This document shows, piece after piece, positions 42,678 through 52,693 of a DNA stretch of 64,000 nucleotides. Position numbers and translations under genes: made by a program. Below the pieces are notes generated by a model. It was not told the origin of the DNA, did no database searches, and was given only the letters and a program-made list of their open reading frames with translations. The stretch covers positions 186,001-250,000 of the forward strand of contig NZ_JANZKW010000001.1 of the NCBI RefSeq assembly GCF_027257935.1, given 5' to 3'. Each line of letters begins with the position of its first letter. The stretch's first letter is position 1. This stretch comes from Chitinimonas sp. BJYL2 (lineage in GTDB: Bacteria > Pseudomonadota > Gammaproteobacteria > Burkholderiales > Chitinimonadaceae).

Positions 42678-42971
42678 TCAGGCCTGATCAGCGTCTTCGC
42701 GGTATTCGTCGAAGTTGTCGATGTAATCGGCCAGGCTGTCCTTGAGCGCATTCTGGAACTGTGCCGTGTACAAGGCCAGCAATTCACCGCGCTTGGCACG
42801 CAAGGCATCGACACTGTCAAAGCCCTGTGCAGCCGTCCATACCGTGTAACGCGTCAGGGCAAACAGGAAAGCCGCCTGCACTTCGTCGGCACCCGCGGTA
42901 TCGAGCTGGACATTGGCCAGCTGGACGTACGCATCGGCCCGATCAAAAAACGCGTCCTCGTTGTCGCTCAT
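42678..42971 (-). CDS. DUF3144-type small acidic protein
   Basis: 97 residues, cytoplasmic and acidic (EDAFFDRADAYVQLANVQL, FALTRYTVWTAAQGFDS, ending DNFDEYREDADQA). The family has no established function. The most likely start is the third of three ATGs, 42971, with GGAG 6 bases ahead; 42983 is possible. It follows lipA on the same strand after 24 bases. Confidence 0.8.
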   Translation of the reverse strand: MSDNEDAFFDRADAYVQLANVQLDTAGADEVQAAFLFALTRYTVWTAAQGFDSVDALRAKRGELLALYTAQFQNALKDSLADYIDNFDEYREDADQA

Positions 42972-42995
42972 GCTCATCTCCATTGCGCTGCCAGC

Positions 42996-43967
42996 TTACA
43001 GGCCAGCGTCATGCGCCTGCTGATCGGCGTGATAGGACGAACGCACCAATGCGCCCACGGCGGCATGTTTGAAGCCCATTTCGTAAGCGGCAGCTTCGAA
43101 GACCTTGAACTGCTCCGGCGTCACATAACGCAGCACCGGCAGGTGGCTGTTCGATGGAGCCAGATACTGGCCGATGGTGATCATGTCGATATCGTGCGCA
43201 CGCATGTCGCGCATGACTTCAAACACTTCCTCATCGGTTTCACCGAGGCCCACCATGATGCCGCTCTTGGTCGCGACATTCGGGTTGCGTGCCTTGAAGT
43301 CCTTCAAAAGCTTGAGCGAGTGCAGATAATCCGAACCGGGACGGGCCTGTTTGTAGAGGCGCGGGGCGGTTTCTAGGTTGTGGTTCATCACATCGGGCGG
43401 GGTGGCCGTCATGATGTCGATGGCCACATCGAGGCGACCACGGAAGTCGGGCACCAGCACCTCGATCTGAGTATTGGGCGACAGTGCGCGAGTCTGGGCA
43501 ATGCAATCGGCAAAATGCTGGGCACCGCCATCGCGCAGGTCGTCGCGGTCTACCGAGGTGATCACCACATACTTGAGGCGCAGCGCGGCAATCGTTTCAG
43601 CCAGATGCTTGGGTTCATTGGCATCGAGCGGGTTCGGGCGGCCGTGGCCCACGTCGCAGAACGGGCAGCGGCGCGTGCAGATGTCGCCCATGATCATGAA
43701 GGTGGCCGTGCCCTTGCCGAAGCATTCGCCAATGTTCGGGCAGCTGGCCTCCTCGCACACCGTGTGCAGCTTCTGCTCCCGCAGGATGTTCTTGATCTCG
43801 TAGAAGCGGTCACCGGCCGGTGCCTTCACGCGGATCCAGTCAGGCTTCTTGAGCGGCTCGGCCAGCGGCACGATCTTGATCGGGATGCGGGCGGTCTTGG
43901 CCTCGCCCTTGAGCTTGACGCCTTGTTCGGCTTTCTCGGGCGGGGTGGTGACAACGGGCGAGGACAT
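42996..43967 (-). CDS. lipA: Lipoyl synthase
   Basis: A 323-residue radical-SAM enzyme that inserts two sulfurs into octanoyl groups to make lipoyl cofactors. The auxiliary cluster motif is [12 protein letters not shown] (about 80-91) and the radical-SAM motif [10 protein letters not shown] (about 106). The end includes [17 protein letters not shown]. Length equals E. coli LipA (321). The ATG at 43967 is preferred to a TTG at 43997. It follows lipB by 26 bases. Confidence 0.96.
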   Translation of the reverse strand: MSSPVVTTPPEKAEQGVKLKGEAKTARIPIKIVPLAEPLKKPDWIRVKAPAGDRFYEIKNILREQKLHTVCEEASCPNIGECFGKGTATFMIMGDICTRRCPFCDVGHGRPNPLDANEPKHLAETIAALRLKYVVITSVDRDDLRDGGAQHFADCIAQTRALSPNTQIEVLVPDFRGRLDVAIDIMTATPPDVMNHNLETAPRLYKQARPGSDYLHSLKLLKDFKARNPNVATKSGIMVGLGETDEEVFEVMRDMRAHDIDMITIGQYLAPSNSHLPVLRYVTPEQFKVFEAAAYEMGFKHAAVGALVRSSYHADQQAHDAGL

Positions 43968-43993
43968 GCTTGGGGACTTTCGTTCACGCCGGC

Positions 43994-44665
43994 TCAAGCG
44001 GCCGGCTGGGAGTTCAAGGCGTAATCTGATACCGCGGCGGTACCGTCCTGCGCCAGCAAGGCCTTGATTTTACCGGCCAAACGCGGTCCGAGCGAGGCCG
44101 GCGTCTCGTTCAGGCCAAAATCGCTGAGCTGGGTCACGGCCAGACCCGCATAACCGCAGGGGTTGATATAGCCGAAAGGCGTGAGGTCCATCGCTACATT
44201 GAGCGCCAGCCCGTGATAACTCTTACCGTTGCGGATGCGCAGCCCCAGTGAGGCAATCTTGGCTTCTACGCCGTCGCGCTGTACATACACGCCGGGTGCA
44301 TCCACCTTGCCGTAAGCGGCGATGTTGAAGTCTGCCAGCAGCTCGATGATGGCCTGCTCGATCCGGCGGACAAACTCGCGCACACCCAGCTTGCGCCGGC
44401 TCAGATCCACCAGCAGGTAGACCACCAGCTGGCCGGGGCCGTGATAGGTAACCTGACCACCACGGTCGATGGGCACGATGGGGATATTGCTGAGCTGCAG
44501 CACATGCTCAGGCTTGCCAGCCTGGCCCTGGGTGAACACGGGCGGGTGTTCGAGCAGCCACAGCTCATCGGGCGTGCCGGTACCACGTTCATCGGTGAAC
44601 GTCTGCATGGCGCGCCAGGTCGGTTCGTACTCGACCAGGCCAAGTTGTTTGACGACAGGTTCCAC
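43994..44665 (-). CDS. lipB: Octanoyl-[ACP]:protein N-octanoyltransferase
   Basis: A 223-residue transferase that moves octanoyl from ACP to lipoyl domains. Motifs: [41 protein letters not shown], and the catalytic region [22 protein letters not shown] followed by NPCGYAGL with the nucleophilic Cys. Slightly longer than the E. coli enzyme (213). It lies 2 bases after ybeD and before lipA, forming the usual ybeD-lipB-lipA order. Confidence 0.96.
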   Translation of the reverse strand: MEPVVKQLGLVEYEPTWRAMQTFTDERGTGTPDELWLLEHPPVFTQGQAGKPEHVLQLSNIPIVPIDRGGQVTYHGPGQLVVYLLVDLSRRKLGVREFVRRIEQAIIELLADFNIAAYGKVDAPGVYVQRDGVEAKIASLGLRIRNGKSYHGLALNVAMDLTPFGYINPCGYAGLAVTQLSDFGLNETPASLGPRLAGKIKALLAQDGTAAVSDYALNSQPAA

Positions 44666-44667
44666 GC

Positions 44668-44937
44668 TTACAGCACGTACTTGACCATGGGGTGGCCCGT
44701 CACCGCGCGGTAGATTGCATCGAGCTGTTCCTGCGAGATGGCCGTGACCGTCACGGTCAGCGACACATACCTGCCACCGGAGCTGACGCGCAGCTCGATA
44801 TCTTCGGCCGTCAGGTCATCGGCATGGATGCGTACCAGCTCGAAAATGGTTTGCGAGAAATCGTCGTGGCGTTCGCCCATCACCTTGATGGGAAAACGCG
44901 TGGGGAATTCGATGATGGCTTCTTTGGGTTCGCTCAT
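44668..44937 (-). CDS. ybeD: YbeD/DUF493 family protein
   Basis: 89 residues, ferredoxin-like fold with strands [16 protein letters not shown] and [33 protein letters not shown], typical of YbeD. The gene almost always precedes lipB; a regulatory link to lipoylation is proposed but not proven. A 3-base gap separates it from lipB. Confidence 0.93.
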   Translation of the reverse strand: MSEPKEAIIEFPTRFPIKVMGERHDDFSQTIFELVRIHADDLTAEDIELRVSSGGRYVSLTVTVTAISQEQLDAIYRAVTGHPMVKYVL

Positions 44938-45204
44938 GGCGACCTCCTTGTAGCTGGGCCAGGGTCAACGCCCCATCGGGCGCAGGGTAAGGTCTGGCAA
45001 AGGTAAGATTCCGGGCGATGGGCTGTCGCGCCACAGTTTATTCGTCGCGTCGCCCTAGGCATCCTTGAGCCGACAGATGAACTGTCGACGGGCCCTGGCG
45101 GTGCTGATCTACGCCAGCGGGAACGGCTACGTGATGCAGTGGACTCCGGATGGCATCCCGACCTAGATGGTGTCATTGCCGTGTTTTCAAACCCCTGCGA
45201 CCGT
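44938..45204. other. Intergenic region with a possible gene remnant
   Basis: 267 bases. A 29-codon frame at 45077-45166 (MNCRRALAVLIYASGNGYV...) looks like a leftover fragment rather than a gene, and I cannot name its source. No RNA gene or terminator with a T-run is seen. Confidence 0.35.
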
Positions 45205-45708
45205 TCAGCGGCGCAAATCGAGCGCCATATGGTACTCATCGTAGTGCGCCTCACCCACACGCAGCGAATCGCGCTCGGTGCCCCACACCACAAAGCCGGC
45301 ACGCGCATAGAGCGCCACGGCGGCCACATTGCCGGTTTGCACACTGAGCTGCAGCCAGTCCGCGCCCAGTTCGGTGCGCGCGCTGCGCTTGATGGCATCG
45401 ACCAATTGGCTCGCCACACCCTGGCCGCGGCTTGCCGGCTTTACATACATGGCGAACAGATTGCAGCGGTGCCGCGCCTTGTGCGACATCTCACGCCGCG
45501 CGGTTGCTGTCGCGATGAGTTCGCCGTCGCGCTCGGCAACCCATACGCGGTTCAGCGGGTCGGTCAATCGTGCGGCCACCACGTCAGGCGAGAAGCCAGC
45601 CTCTTCGGCCACGCTGCTGCCATAGGCCTCGGGATGGGCGGCCAGCGCCTCAAGCCGCATGGCCTGCCATGGCTGTGCGTCGGCCGCCGTGGCCAGACGG
45701 ATCAGCAT
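45205..45708 (-). CDS. GNAT family N-acetyltransferase
   Basis: 167 residues. The GNAT core is plain: LIATATARREMSHKARHRCNLFAMYVKPASRGQGVASQLVDAI with the acetyl-CoA loop RGQGVA, then LQLSVQTGNVAAVALYARAGF. The acceptor substrate is unknown. It overlaps the 3' end of the transaminase gene by 7 bases, so the two are likely coupled. Confidence 0.88.
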   Translation of the reverse strand: MLIRLATAADAQPWQAMRLEALAAHPEAYGSSVAEEAGFSPDVVAARLTDPLNRVWVAERDGELIATATARREMSHKARHRCNLFAMYVKPASRGQGVASQLVDAIKRSARTELGADWLQLSVQTGNVAAVALYARAGFVVWGTERDSLRVGEAHYDEYHMALDLRR

Positions 45709-46562
45709 GCGCCACCCGCACGCATCACGGTGTCCTTGTAATCCTGATACAGCGCGTCCATGCGCTGCGCCAGCGGGCCGACCTTGCCATCACCCACCGG
45801 CTGGCCGTCAAGTTCGACCAGCGCCAGCACTTCCTTGGTGGAACTGGTCATCCACAGCTCGTCGGCGGCGCGGACTTCGGCTTCGGTAATCGTGCGTACC
45901 TGTAGCGGCAAACCATGTTGCTGCGCCAGTTCGATGATCAGGTCGTAGGTAATGCCGGGCAGGATCAGATGATTCTTGGGCGGCACGGCAATCACGCCAT
46001 CCTTGACCACAAACACATTGCTGGCCGCGCCCTCGGTGAGGAAACCATCACGGAACATCACGCATTCGGCACAGCCGGCACGCTTGGCGGCCTCGCGAAG
46101 CAGCACGGTGGGCAGCAGGTTCAATGATTTGAGATCACAGCGTAGCCAGCGGAAATCGGCATGACTGATGGCGCGCACGCCCTGTGCCTTGATCTCGGGC
46201 GAGGGGGATTTGAGTTCGGCTGCAAAGATCAGCACGGTGGGCGGCACGTCGACCGGAAACGGAAAGTCGCGCTCGTTTGCGCTGCCGCGCGTCACGTGGA
46301 AATACACCGACTGATCATCAAACGGCTGGCGAGCAATCACGCCCAGTATCCGTTCACGCCACTCATCCCGGGTATGTGGATTGGGCAGCTGAATGGCGGA
46401 GAGATTGGTCTCCAGCCGGCCCAGGTGCTCATCGAGCCGGAATGGGTGGCGCGAGTAGACCGGCACCACTTCGTAAATGCCGTCGCCGAACAGGCAACCG
46501 CGATCGAAGGCAGAGATTCTTGCCTCAGCAGCCGGCAGGTAGTCACCGTTCAGATACAGCAT
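45702..46562 (-). CDS. dat: D-amino acid aminotransferase (class IV PLP)
   Basis: 286 residues. Opens MLYLNGDYLPAAEARISAFDRGCLFGDGIYEVVPVY, with the PLP lysine in LRCDLKSLNLLPTVL (about 147) and the late MTSSTKEVLALVELDG. This combination marks D-alanine aminotransferases, which make D-Glu or D-Ala for cell-wall synthesis; a branched-chain or ADC-lyase role is less likely. It sits next to the DD-carboxypeptidase gene and before ybeD-lipB-lipA, an order common in beta- and gammaproteobacteria. Confidence 0.9.
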   Translation of the reverse strand: MLYLNGDYLPAAEARISAFDRGCLFGDGIYEVVPVYSRHPFRLDEHLGRLETNLSAIQLPNPHTRDEWRERILGVIARQPFDDQSVYFHVTRGSANERDFPFPVDVPPTVLIFAAELKSPSPEIKAQGVRAISHADFRWLRCDLKSLNLLPTVLLREAAKRAGCAECVMFRDGFLTEGAASNVFVVKDGVIAVPPKNHLILPGITYDLIIELAQQHGLPLQVRTITEAEVRAADELWMTSSTKEVLALVELDGQPVGDGKVGPLAQRMDALYQDYKDTVMRAGGAC

Positions 46563-46577
46563 CGCGAACCACTCCCT

Positions 46578-47009
46578 TCAAGCCAGTGTTTTGCGGAAAG
46601 CCAGCTGGCGCTTCACTTCGGCATAGCCCAGTCCACGATAGAACGCATGGGCTTCTTCACGTTGGGCGGCCGAGCGCAGGCTGACAATCGCGATGCCCTG
46701 CGCCTGAGTCCAGCGCTCCACCGCCGCCATCAAGGCAGCGCCTATACCCTGGCGCCGGCAGCGCTGATCCACGACCAGGCCACCGATCTCTACCGAGAGC
46801 GGCGATTCGATCAGTGGCCGCACAAAACCATGCACCCAGCCCACCACCTCGCCAGCCGGATTTTCCGCTACCAGCAGGCAATGATCAGCATTGCCCAGCA
46901 TGCGCTGCAGGTTGTGCCGCACCGTGGTCAGCTCAATGGCATAGCCCAGCTGGGCCGAGAGTTCGACCAGCGCGTTGGTATCCGGCAGCGCAATCGGACG
47001 GATCTGCAC
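46578..47009 (-). CDS. GNAT family N-acetyltransferase
   Basis: 143 residues. Opens with IRPIALPDTNALVELSAQLGY, and the acetyl-CoA loop is in IGGLVVDQRCRRQGIGAALMAAVERW, then FYRGLGYAEVKRQLAF. The acceptor is unknown. It starts 2 bases after the dacA-type gene and ends 15 bases before dat, so all three are probably co-expressed. Confidence 0.88.
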   Translation of the reverse strand: MQIRPIALPDTNALVELSAQLGYAIELTTVRHNLQRMLGNADHCLLVAENPAGEVVGWVHGFVRPLIESPLSVEIGGLVVDQRCRRQGIGAALMAAVERWTQAQGIAIVSLRSAAQREEAHAFYRGLGYAEVKRQLAFRKTLA

Positions 47010-47011
47010 GA

Positions 47012-48139
47012 TCAGTTGAACCAGAGCTTGATGCTGTCGATGGTGCGGCCAAAGAAGCCGGCCTCGGCGACCGGGGCCAGCGCCTTCAGCGGCAGCTCGC
47101 CCAAGGCCTGACCATCGAGGCTCAGCTTGACCGAGCCAACCACCTGGCCTGCCTTGACCGGTGCGATCAGACGCGGCTGCAGCACAATCTGTCGTTGCAC
47201 GCGGGCAGCGGCACCCTTGGGCACCGTGGTGTACTGGTCGGCATCGAAACCCACGGCGAGCTTGTCGCTCTGGCCCTTGAACACGCGCATCTGGCTGACC
47301 GCCTGACGGGCTGCGTACAGCTTGGGCGTATCAAAGAACTGCAGGCCGTAGCCCAGCAGGCTGGCGCTTTCGTTGGCGCGGGTCACATCGCCCTCGGTAC
47401 CCAGCACCACGCTGAGTACGCGGCGATCGCCATCGCGCTTGCTGGCAACCAGGCAGTAACCGGCGCTTTCGGTGTGACCGGTCTTCATGCCATCCACGCC
47501 GGGATCACGGTAAAGCAGCAGGTTGCGGTTAGGCTGGCTGATGTTGTTATAGCGGTACGACTTCATCGAGTAGATGGGGTAGTACTGCGGAAAATCGCGC
47601 AGGATGGCCGTCGCCAGAATGCCCAGATCCCGCGCCGTGGTGTAGTGGTTAGGATCAGGCAAGCCGGTCGAGTTCATGAAGCGCGTGCCCTTCATGCCCA
47701 AGCGTGCCGCTTCCTGGTTCATCAGGGCAGCAAAGGTCTCCTCGCTGCCGGCAATCGCCTCGGCCAGCGTCACACAAGCATCGTTACCGCTTTGTACGAT
47801 CATGCCGCGGATCAGCTCATCCACCGTGGCGGGCTTCTTCGGATCCAGAAACATCCGCGAACCTTCGGTCTTCCAGCCCTTTTGCGACACGGTCAGTTGC
47901 TGCGTGGCCTGAATGCGGTTTTCCTTGAGCGCCTTGAAGGTAATGTAGGCCGTCATCAGCTTGGTCAGCGAGGCGGGCTCGATGCGCTTGTCGGCATCCT
48001 TGGTAGCCAGTGTGGCGCCGCTCTTGATATCAAGCAGTAGATAAGCGCGCGCGCTCAGTTCCGGTGCGGGCGGGACAGGCAGGGCAGCGTGACTCGCCAG
48101 CGAAGTGGCGATCAGCAGGGCAAGCAGGGATTTCTTCAT
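47012..48139 (-). CDS. dacA: D-alanyl-D-alanine carboxypeptidase (PBP5/6 family)
   Basis: 375 residues, periplasmic. A signal peptide (LLALLIATSLASHA) precedes the S11 core: SxxK in PASLTKLMTA, SxN in VQSGNDACVTLAE, and KTG in VDGMKTGHTESAGY. A C-terminal beta domain and an amphipathic end (TIDSIKLWF) for membrane attachment follow, as in PBP5. It trims pentapeptide side chains of peptidoglycan. The ATG at 48139 gives the signal peptide; longer frames have no support. Confidence 0.93.
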   Translation of the reverse strand: MKKSLLALLIATSLASHAALPVPPAPELSARAYLLLDIKSGATLATKDADKRIEPASLTKLMTAYITFKALKENRIQATQQLTVSQKGWKTEGSRMFLDPKKPATVDELIRGMIVQSGNDACVTLAEAIAGSEETFAALMNQEAARLGMKGTRFMNSTGLPDPNHYTTARDLGILATAILRDFPQYYPIYSMKSYRYNNISQPNRNLLLYRDPGVDGMKTGHTESAGYCLVASKRDGDRRVLSVVLGTEGDVTRANESASLLGYGLQFFDTPKLYAARQAVSQMRVFKGQSDKLAVGFDADQYTTVPKGAAARVQRQIVLQPRLIAPVKAGQVVGSVKLSLDGQALGELPLKALAPVAEAGFFGRTIDSIKLWFN

Positions 48140-48305
48140 GGCGGGAGACAGGTATTCCGGTTGGATCGGCGCAGATCGGCACGCCGCGCTGCAAAACACG
48201 CCGCATTGCGCGGCAAAGGCGCCAATTATATGCGAAACAGCCACCTGCTCAGGTGGCCGTTTAGGCAAGACAAGACCGATACTGCGGCCAAGCCAAGGCC
48301 TTGGG

Positions 48306-49277
48306 CTAGCCGGATACCAAGCGATCTTGCAAACCCTGCTGCCAGGGCGCGCGCAAGGCCGCAACCCCCTGTGCACCGGCCGCTTCGGCCTGTGGCAGAT
48401 CCTTGATGGACAAACCGCCAATGCCGTAAACCGGCAAAGGCCAGCCCTGGCTTACCAGATCGGTAAAACCAGGCCAGCCTATGCCCGAGCGGCCCGGATG
48501 ACTGGGCGTAGGGTGCAGGGTGCCCAGCACCGCATAGTCGAGCCCCAGTTCAGCCGCCTTGGCCAGCTCGGCGGCGTTGTGCACCGAGGCGCCCACCCAG
48601 CCCTCAGGCCGGCTTGCCGTCTGCAGCAAGGTGCGGGCACTGAGATGCACCCCGTCCGCCCCCAGCTGTGCCGCCAGTTCAGCTTGATCATGCAGCAGCA
48701 CCCGAGCCCCGAAGGGTCCGGCCATATCGATCACCTGCCGGGCCAAAGTCGCGTAATCCACGGCGGATAGCTGCGGCTCACGCAGCACCACCCAGCGCAA
48801 TCCCCCCTGCAAGCAGACAAAAAGGCGCGCCAGCCAAGTGGGGATACCCAGCTCAGCCACGTTGGAGAAGGCCAGCAAGGGCGGCAATTCCAGCCCCCGC
48901 AAGATGGGGGTGTTGGCAGGCAACACCGGCCCCACCGTGAGCGCGCCCGGCCACTGCCAGGCGAACGACTGCGCCTCGCGGGAATGCAGCTCACCTTCCC
49001 AGGCGGTTACCTTGAAGAAATTGAGCCGCACGGTGGCATGGGGGTAGGTAAAGGTCTGCACCAGCCAAGGATGCGCGGCCGTCACAGAAATGCCCATCTC
49101 TTCGTGCAACTCTCGGTCCAGCGCCTGCCGCGGCGTCTCACCCGACTCGATCTTGCCGCCGGGAAACTCCCACCAGCCTGCGTACGCCTTACCTTCGGGC
49201 CGCGACCCCAGCAGGAACTGGCCGTCAGGCCGGACCAGCACGCCAGCCGCGACATGGGTGATCTTGGTCTCGCTCAT
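48306..49277 (-). CDS. Nudix hydrolase (MutT-type) fused to thiamine-phosphate-synthase-like domain
   Basis: 323 residues. About 1-130 are a MutT domain with the Nudix box GGKIESGETPRQALDRELHEEMG (spread across 40-62), probably cleaving 8-oxo-dGTP. About 145-320 resemble ThiE (HDQAELAAQLGADGVHLS, ASVHNAAELAKAAELGLDYAVLGTLHPTPSHPG, PVYGIGGL). This fusion is well known in proteobacteria; the second half's activity is uncertain. The start overlaps the AAA gene by 4 bases. Confidence 0.9.
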   Translation of the reverse strand: MSETKITHVAAGVLVRPDGQFLLGSRPEGKAYAGWWEFPGGKIESGETPRQALDRELHEEMGISVTAAHPWLVQTFTYPHATVRLNFFKVTAWEGELHSREAQSFAWQWPGALTVGPVLPANTPILRGLELPPLLAFSNVAELGIPTWLARLFVCLQGGLRWVVLREPQLSAVDYATLARQVIDMAGPFGARVLLHDQAELAAQLGADGVHLSARTLLQTASRPEGWVGASVHNAAELAKAAELGLDYAVLGTLHPTPSHPGRSGIGWPGFTDLVSQGWPLPVYGIGGLSIKDLPQAEAAGAQGVAALRAPWQQGLQDRLVSG

Positions 49278-50125
49278 GCGCGCCCCGCCTTGTCACGCGC
49301 AAACTGCCAGGCCACACGGCCCGAGCGCGAGCCACGGCCCAGCGCCCAGTTGAGTGCTTCGCGTTCGATGGTCTCATCCCAGGCCGGCGCACCAAGCTCA
49401 GTCAGCCAGTGGCGTACGGCAGCCAGATACTCATCCTGGCTGAACGGGTAAAAACTCAGCCACAAACCAAAGCGCTCGGAAAGGCTGATCTTTTCCTCGA
49501 CCGCATCGGCCGGATGGATTTCGCCATCCACATGACGGGTCTTCAGGTTCTCGTCGAAGTACTCAGGCAGCAGATGACGGCGGTTGGAGGTGGCATAGAT
49601 CAGCACATTGGCGCTGGTCGCAGCCACACCGCCATCAAGCACCGATTTGAGCGCCTTGTAGCCACCCTCGCCTTCTTCAAAACTCAGGTCGTCGCAGAAC
49701 ACGATGAAGCGTTCGGGTCGCTGGCTCAGCTGCGCCACGATATCAGGCAGGTCAGTCAGATCGTCCTTATCCACCTCCACCAAGCGCAAACCCTGAGCGG
49801 CGTACTCGGTCAGTACAGCCTTGACCAGGGACGACTTGCCCGTGCCGCGTGCGCCCGTCAACAGCACGTTGTTGGCGGACTTGCCCTCGACAAACTGGCG
49901 CGTGTTGCGAGCGATTTCGACCTTCTGCGGTTCGACATTGTGCAGATCTGCCAGGCGGATGCGATGCGGCGCAGCCACGGCTTCGAGCCAGCCCATGCTG
50001 GTACCCAGCACCACCTTCTTGCGCCAGCGGAAGGCGAATGCAGTCCAGTCGGGTTCTGCCACCAGTGGCGGAAGCAGGGCATCCAGGCGGTTCAACAGAT
50101 CAGCAAGTTGGGGGCTGAGGGTCAT
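49274..50125 (-). CDS. AAA-type ATP-binding protein (DUF815)
   Basis: 283 residues. Walker A in VLLTGARGTGKSSLVKAVL (about 90), Walker B-like FIVFCDDLSFEEGEGGY, and the sensor region LIYATSNRRHLLPEYF. The family is distributed widely with argJ and Nudix genes, but its role is unknown. It lies 6 bases after the TonB-like gene and overlaps the Nudix-ThiE gene (ATGA), so it is part of the argJ operon. Confidence 0.88.
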   Translation of the reverse strand: MTLSPQLADLLNRLDALLPPLVAEPDWTAFAFRWRKKVVLGTSMGWLEAVAAPHRIRLADLHNVEPQKVEIARNTRQFVEGKSANNVLLTGARGTGKSSLVKAVLTEYAAQGLRLVEVDKDDLTDLPDIVAQLSQRPERFIVFCDDLSFEEGEGGYKALKSVLDGGVAATSANVLIYATSNRRHLLPEYFDENLKTRHVDGEIHPADAVEEKISLSERFGLWLSFYPFSQDEYLAAVRHWLTELGAPAWDETIEREALNWALGRGSRSGRVAWQFARDKAGRA

Positions 50126-50131
50126 GGTGGC

Positions 50132-50545
50132 TCAGAGAATCTCGAAATCCAGACTGATTCTGCATCTGACGGGAATGGCTTTGCCATCGCGCTCGGCCGG
50201 TTTGAAGCGCCAGCCACGTGAGGCAATCAGTGCGTGATTCTCGAACCAGGGGGATTGCTTGGAAACGGCCTCTGCATCAACCACTTGCCCTTGTTCATTG
50301 ACCGTGAAGGTCAACCTCGCAGACCCGTGTTCATTGGCAAGCCCACGGCCAACGGGATAGAGCGGTTTCGTACCGCGAACCAATTCAGGCGGACGATCCA
50401 GCTGATTGGGTATGCAACCAGTGAATACCCTCGGCGCCATGGAAATAGCCGGCGTGATCGGGCGACCGAAGGGATCAAGATCGATCGGGCCCAAGGCGCA
50501 GGACGTTAGCGTCAACGCCACGGTAGAGACAATCACTACTCGCAT
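50132..50545 (-). CDS. TonB C-terminal-domain lipoprotein
   Basis: 137 residues. A lipobox (VALTLTSCALG) predicts a lipid-anchored envelope protein. The rest carries a TonB-type C-terminal domain: ARLTFTVNEQGQVVDAEAV, then HALIASRGWRFKPAERDGKAIPVRCRISLDFEI. The Pro-rich spacer and membrane helix of true TonB are missing. AGG 7 bases ahead favours the ATG at 50545. It starts 19 bases after the argJ stop. Confidence 0.8.
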   Translation of the reverse strand: MRVVIVSTVALTLTSCALGPIDLDPFGRPITPAISMAPRVFTGCIPNQLDRPPELVRGTKPLYPVGRGLANEHGSARLTFTVNEQGQVVDAEAVSKQSPWFENHALIASRGWRFKPAERDGKAIPVRCRISLDFEIL

Positions 50546-50564
50546 GGACATACCTGGAAGGCGA

Positions 50565-51788
50565 CTAGCTGCGGTAATCGGCATTGATCTTCACATAGTC
50601 GTAGCTGAAATCGCAGGTCCACACGGTCGCGCTGACCGGGCCGCGGTTCAGCACCACGCGGATCAGGATTTCGGCCTTGTTCATCACGCGCTGGCCGTCT
50701 TCCTCTCGGTAGGCCGGGTTACGACCTCCCTTGGTCGCGACCAGTACCTCGTCGAGGTAGAGGTCGAGCTTGTCCACATCCAGATCATCGATGCCGGCAT
50801 AGCCGATGGCGGCGAGAATGCGGCCCAGATTGGGGTCAGAAGCAAAGAAGGCGGTCTTCACCAGCGGCGAGCGGCCAATCGCATAGCCGATGGCCTTGCA
50901 CTCGGTTTCATCCTTGCCGCCTTCAACCTGCACGGTCATGAACTTGGTCGCGCCTTCACCATCGCGAACAATGGCTTGTGCCAAGGTCTGCGCAACTTCC
51001 GTCACGGCATCGCGAAGTGCGGCGAATTCGGCGCTGGCCGCGTCGCTGATAGCCGGGCCGGTCTGGCCGCTGGCGATCACGATGAAGCTGTCGTTGGTGG
51101 AGGTGTCGCCATCAATCGTGATGCAGTTGAAGCTGCGGTCGGCAGCGTGCTTGACCAGCGCCTGCACCAGCGGCTGGGTGAGCTTGGCGTCGGTGGCGAT
51201 GTAGCCGAGCATGGTGGCCATGTTCGGGTGGATCATGCCGGCGCCCTTGGCGATACCGGTGATGGTGATGGTGGCGCCGCCGATGCTGACCTGCTTGCTG
51301 GCCGCCTTGGGCAGCACATCGGTTGTCATGATGGCCGCTGCGGCGTCGGACCAGTTGGCCGGGGCCAAGTTGGCGACGGCGGCGGGGACGGCGTTAATGA
51401 TTTTCTCGTATGGCAGCGGCTCAAGGATCACGCCGGTCGAGAACGGCAGGATTGCTTCGCGGCGCAGGTTCAGCGCGCCGGCGACAGCATCGCACACCTT
51501 GATCGCGCGCTCGCGGCCATCAAGGCCGGTGCCGGCATTAGCATTGCCGGTGTTCACCACCAGTGCACGTGGCGTGGCAACCGCCAGATGCTCGCGGCAC
51601 AGCTGCACCGGGGCGGCGCAAAAGCGGTTCTTGGTGAACACGCCGGCTACAGCAGCGCCTTCGTCCAGCTTGATGACCAGTACGTCCTTTCGGCCGGCCG
51701 TCTTGACCCCCGCCGAGGCAATGCCCAGCGTCACGCCGGGGACGGGATGGAGCGAGGCAGGATCGGGCACGACGAGGTTGACGGGCAT
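50565..51788 (-). CDS. argJ: Bifunctional glutamate N-acetyltransferase / ornithine acetyltransferase
   Basis: 407 residues. Cycles acetyl groups in arginine synthesis. The self-cleavage and nucleophile site is in [20 protein letters not shown] (Thr about 188), so the precursor is expected to split into two chains. Other motifs: [44 protein letters not shown] and [11 protein letters not shown]. The ATG at 51788 gives the usual N-terminus; an upstream frame from 51902 does not. First gene of the argJ-TonB-AAA-Nudix operon. Confidence 0.96.
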   Translation of the reverse strand: MPVNLVVPDPASLHPVPGVTLGIASAGVKTAGRKDVLVIKLDEGAAVAGVFTKNRFCAAPVQLCREHLAVATPRALVVNTGNANAGTGLDGRERAIKVCDAVAGALNLRREAILPFSTGVILEPLPYEKIINAVPAAVANLAPANWSDAAAAIMTTDVLPKAASKQVSIGGATITITGIAKGAGMIHPNMATMLGYIATDAKLTQPLVQALVKHAADRSFNCITIDGDTSTNDSFIVIASGQTGPAISDAASAEFAALRDAVTEVAQTLAQAIVRDGEGATKFMTVQVEGGKDETECKAIGYAIGRSPLVKTAFFASDPNLGRILAAIGYAGIDDLDVDKLDLYLDEVLVATKGGRNPAYREEDGQRVMNKAEILIRVVLNRGPVSATVWTCDFSYDYVKINADYRS

Positions 51789-51907
51789 GGCGGGGTTCCG
51801 GTTGTTGCAGTGCAAGAAAGGCGCAATTCTAGCCCGGAATCGACATGGCAGCAGGGGGATTACCGGCGCATTGCGCCATGGTGCCTCGCGAACGCGAGAC
51901 ACGGCAT

Positions 51908-52693
51908 TCAGGCGCTATGGCCCTGATTGCGGCCGGCGCGTTTGGCCTCCAGCAGCGCGGCATCGGCACGATTGAGGGTATCGGCATAGGCCTCTCCCGG
52001 TCGATGCGCCGCCAGTCCGGAACTCACGGTAATGGAGATGGCTTCTTCACCCACACGGATCTTCAGGGCGGCGATGGCCATGCGCACACGCTCGATGATG
52101 CTGACAGCAATCTCCATAGTGGTTTCCGGCAGGAGGATCAGAAACTCCTCGCCGCCCCAGCGGCCGCACAGATCGTAATCGCGCATCTCATCCTGCATGC
52201 ATCGTCCCGCTTCGATCAGCACGGCATCGCCGGCATCATGCCCGTAGCGGTCGTTTACCAGCTTGAAGTGATCAAAGTCGAGCAAGGCAATGCAGAAGCT
52301 GCGCTGGTGGCGTTCGTCACGCTCTACCTCGGCGCGCAGCCGCTCCATCAGCAGCCGGCGGTTAGGCAGACCGGTGAGGGCATCATGGGTGGAAGCTTCT
52401 TTGAGCGCAGCATTGAGGTCCTGCATCATCTGCTGGTAGCGATCGGAGATGCGCGCCACCTTCTGCAACTGGCGCAGCTGCTTGTCCACACGCTCTGCCA
52501 TGCTTTGCTCGCGCTCGCGGGCCATGCTCTGATACACGTCCGAGACACGGGTGATACGGTCGAGCCGGTTGAGCAACTCGTGGTGCTGGTGCCAGAGCTG
52601 GCTGAGCGGAAAACGCAGGGGGTTATCCTGGTAATCAGGGTCCGCCAGCAGGCGCTTGACCTGCTCTTCCAGTATCCACTTGTCGGTGCTCAT
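51908..52693 (-). CDS. siaD: Diguanylate cyclase SiaD-type
   Basis: 261 residues. An N-terminal coiled coil (about 1-95, with [20 protein letters not shown]) precedes a GGDEF domain: [47 protein letters not shown] (active-site GGEEF). It makes c-di-GMP. In the siaABCD system unphosphorylated SiaC binds the coiled-coil stalk and activates the cyclase. It overlaps siaC by 4 bases and is the last gene of the cluster. Confidence 0.92.
   Translation of the reverse strand: MSTDKWILEEQVKRLLADPDYQDNPLRFPLSQLWHQHHELLNRLDRITRVSDVYQSMAREREQSMAERVDKQLRQLQKVARISDRYQQMMQDLNAALKEASTHDALTGLPNRRLLMERLRAEVERDERHQRSFCIALLDFDHFKLVNDRYGHDAGDAVLIEAGRCMQDEMRDYDLCGRWGGEEFLILLPETTMEIAVSIIERVRMAIAALKIRVGEEAISITVSSGLAAHRPGEAYADTLNRADAALLEAKRAGRNQGHSA

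Noticed and set aside
50406-51926. 506-codon plus-strand frame across argJ
   Set aside because: Antisense of argJ with no recognisable domain; argJ has all family motifs.
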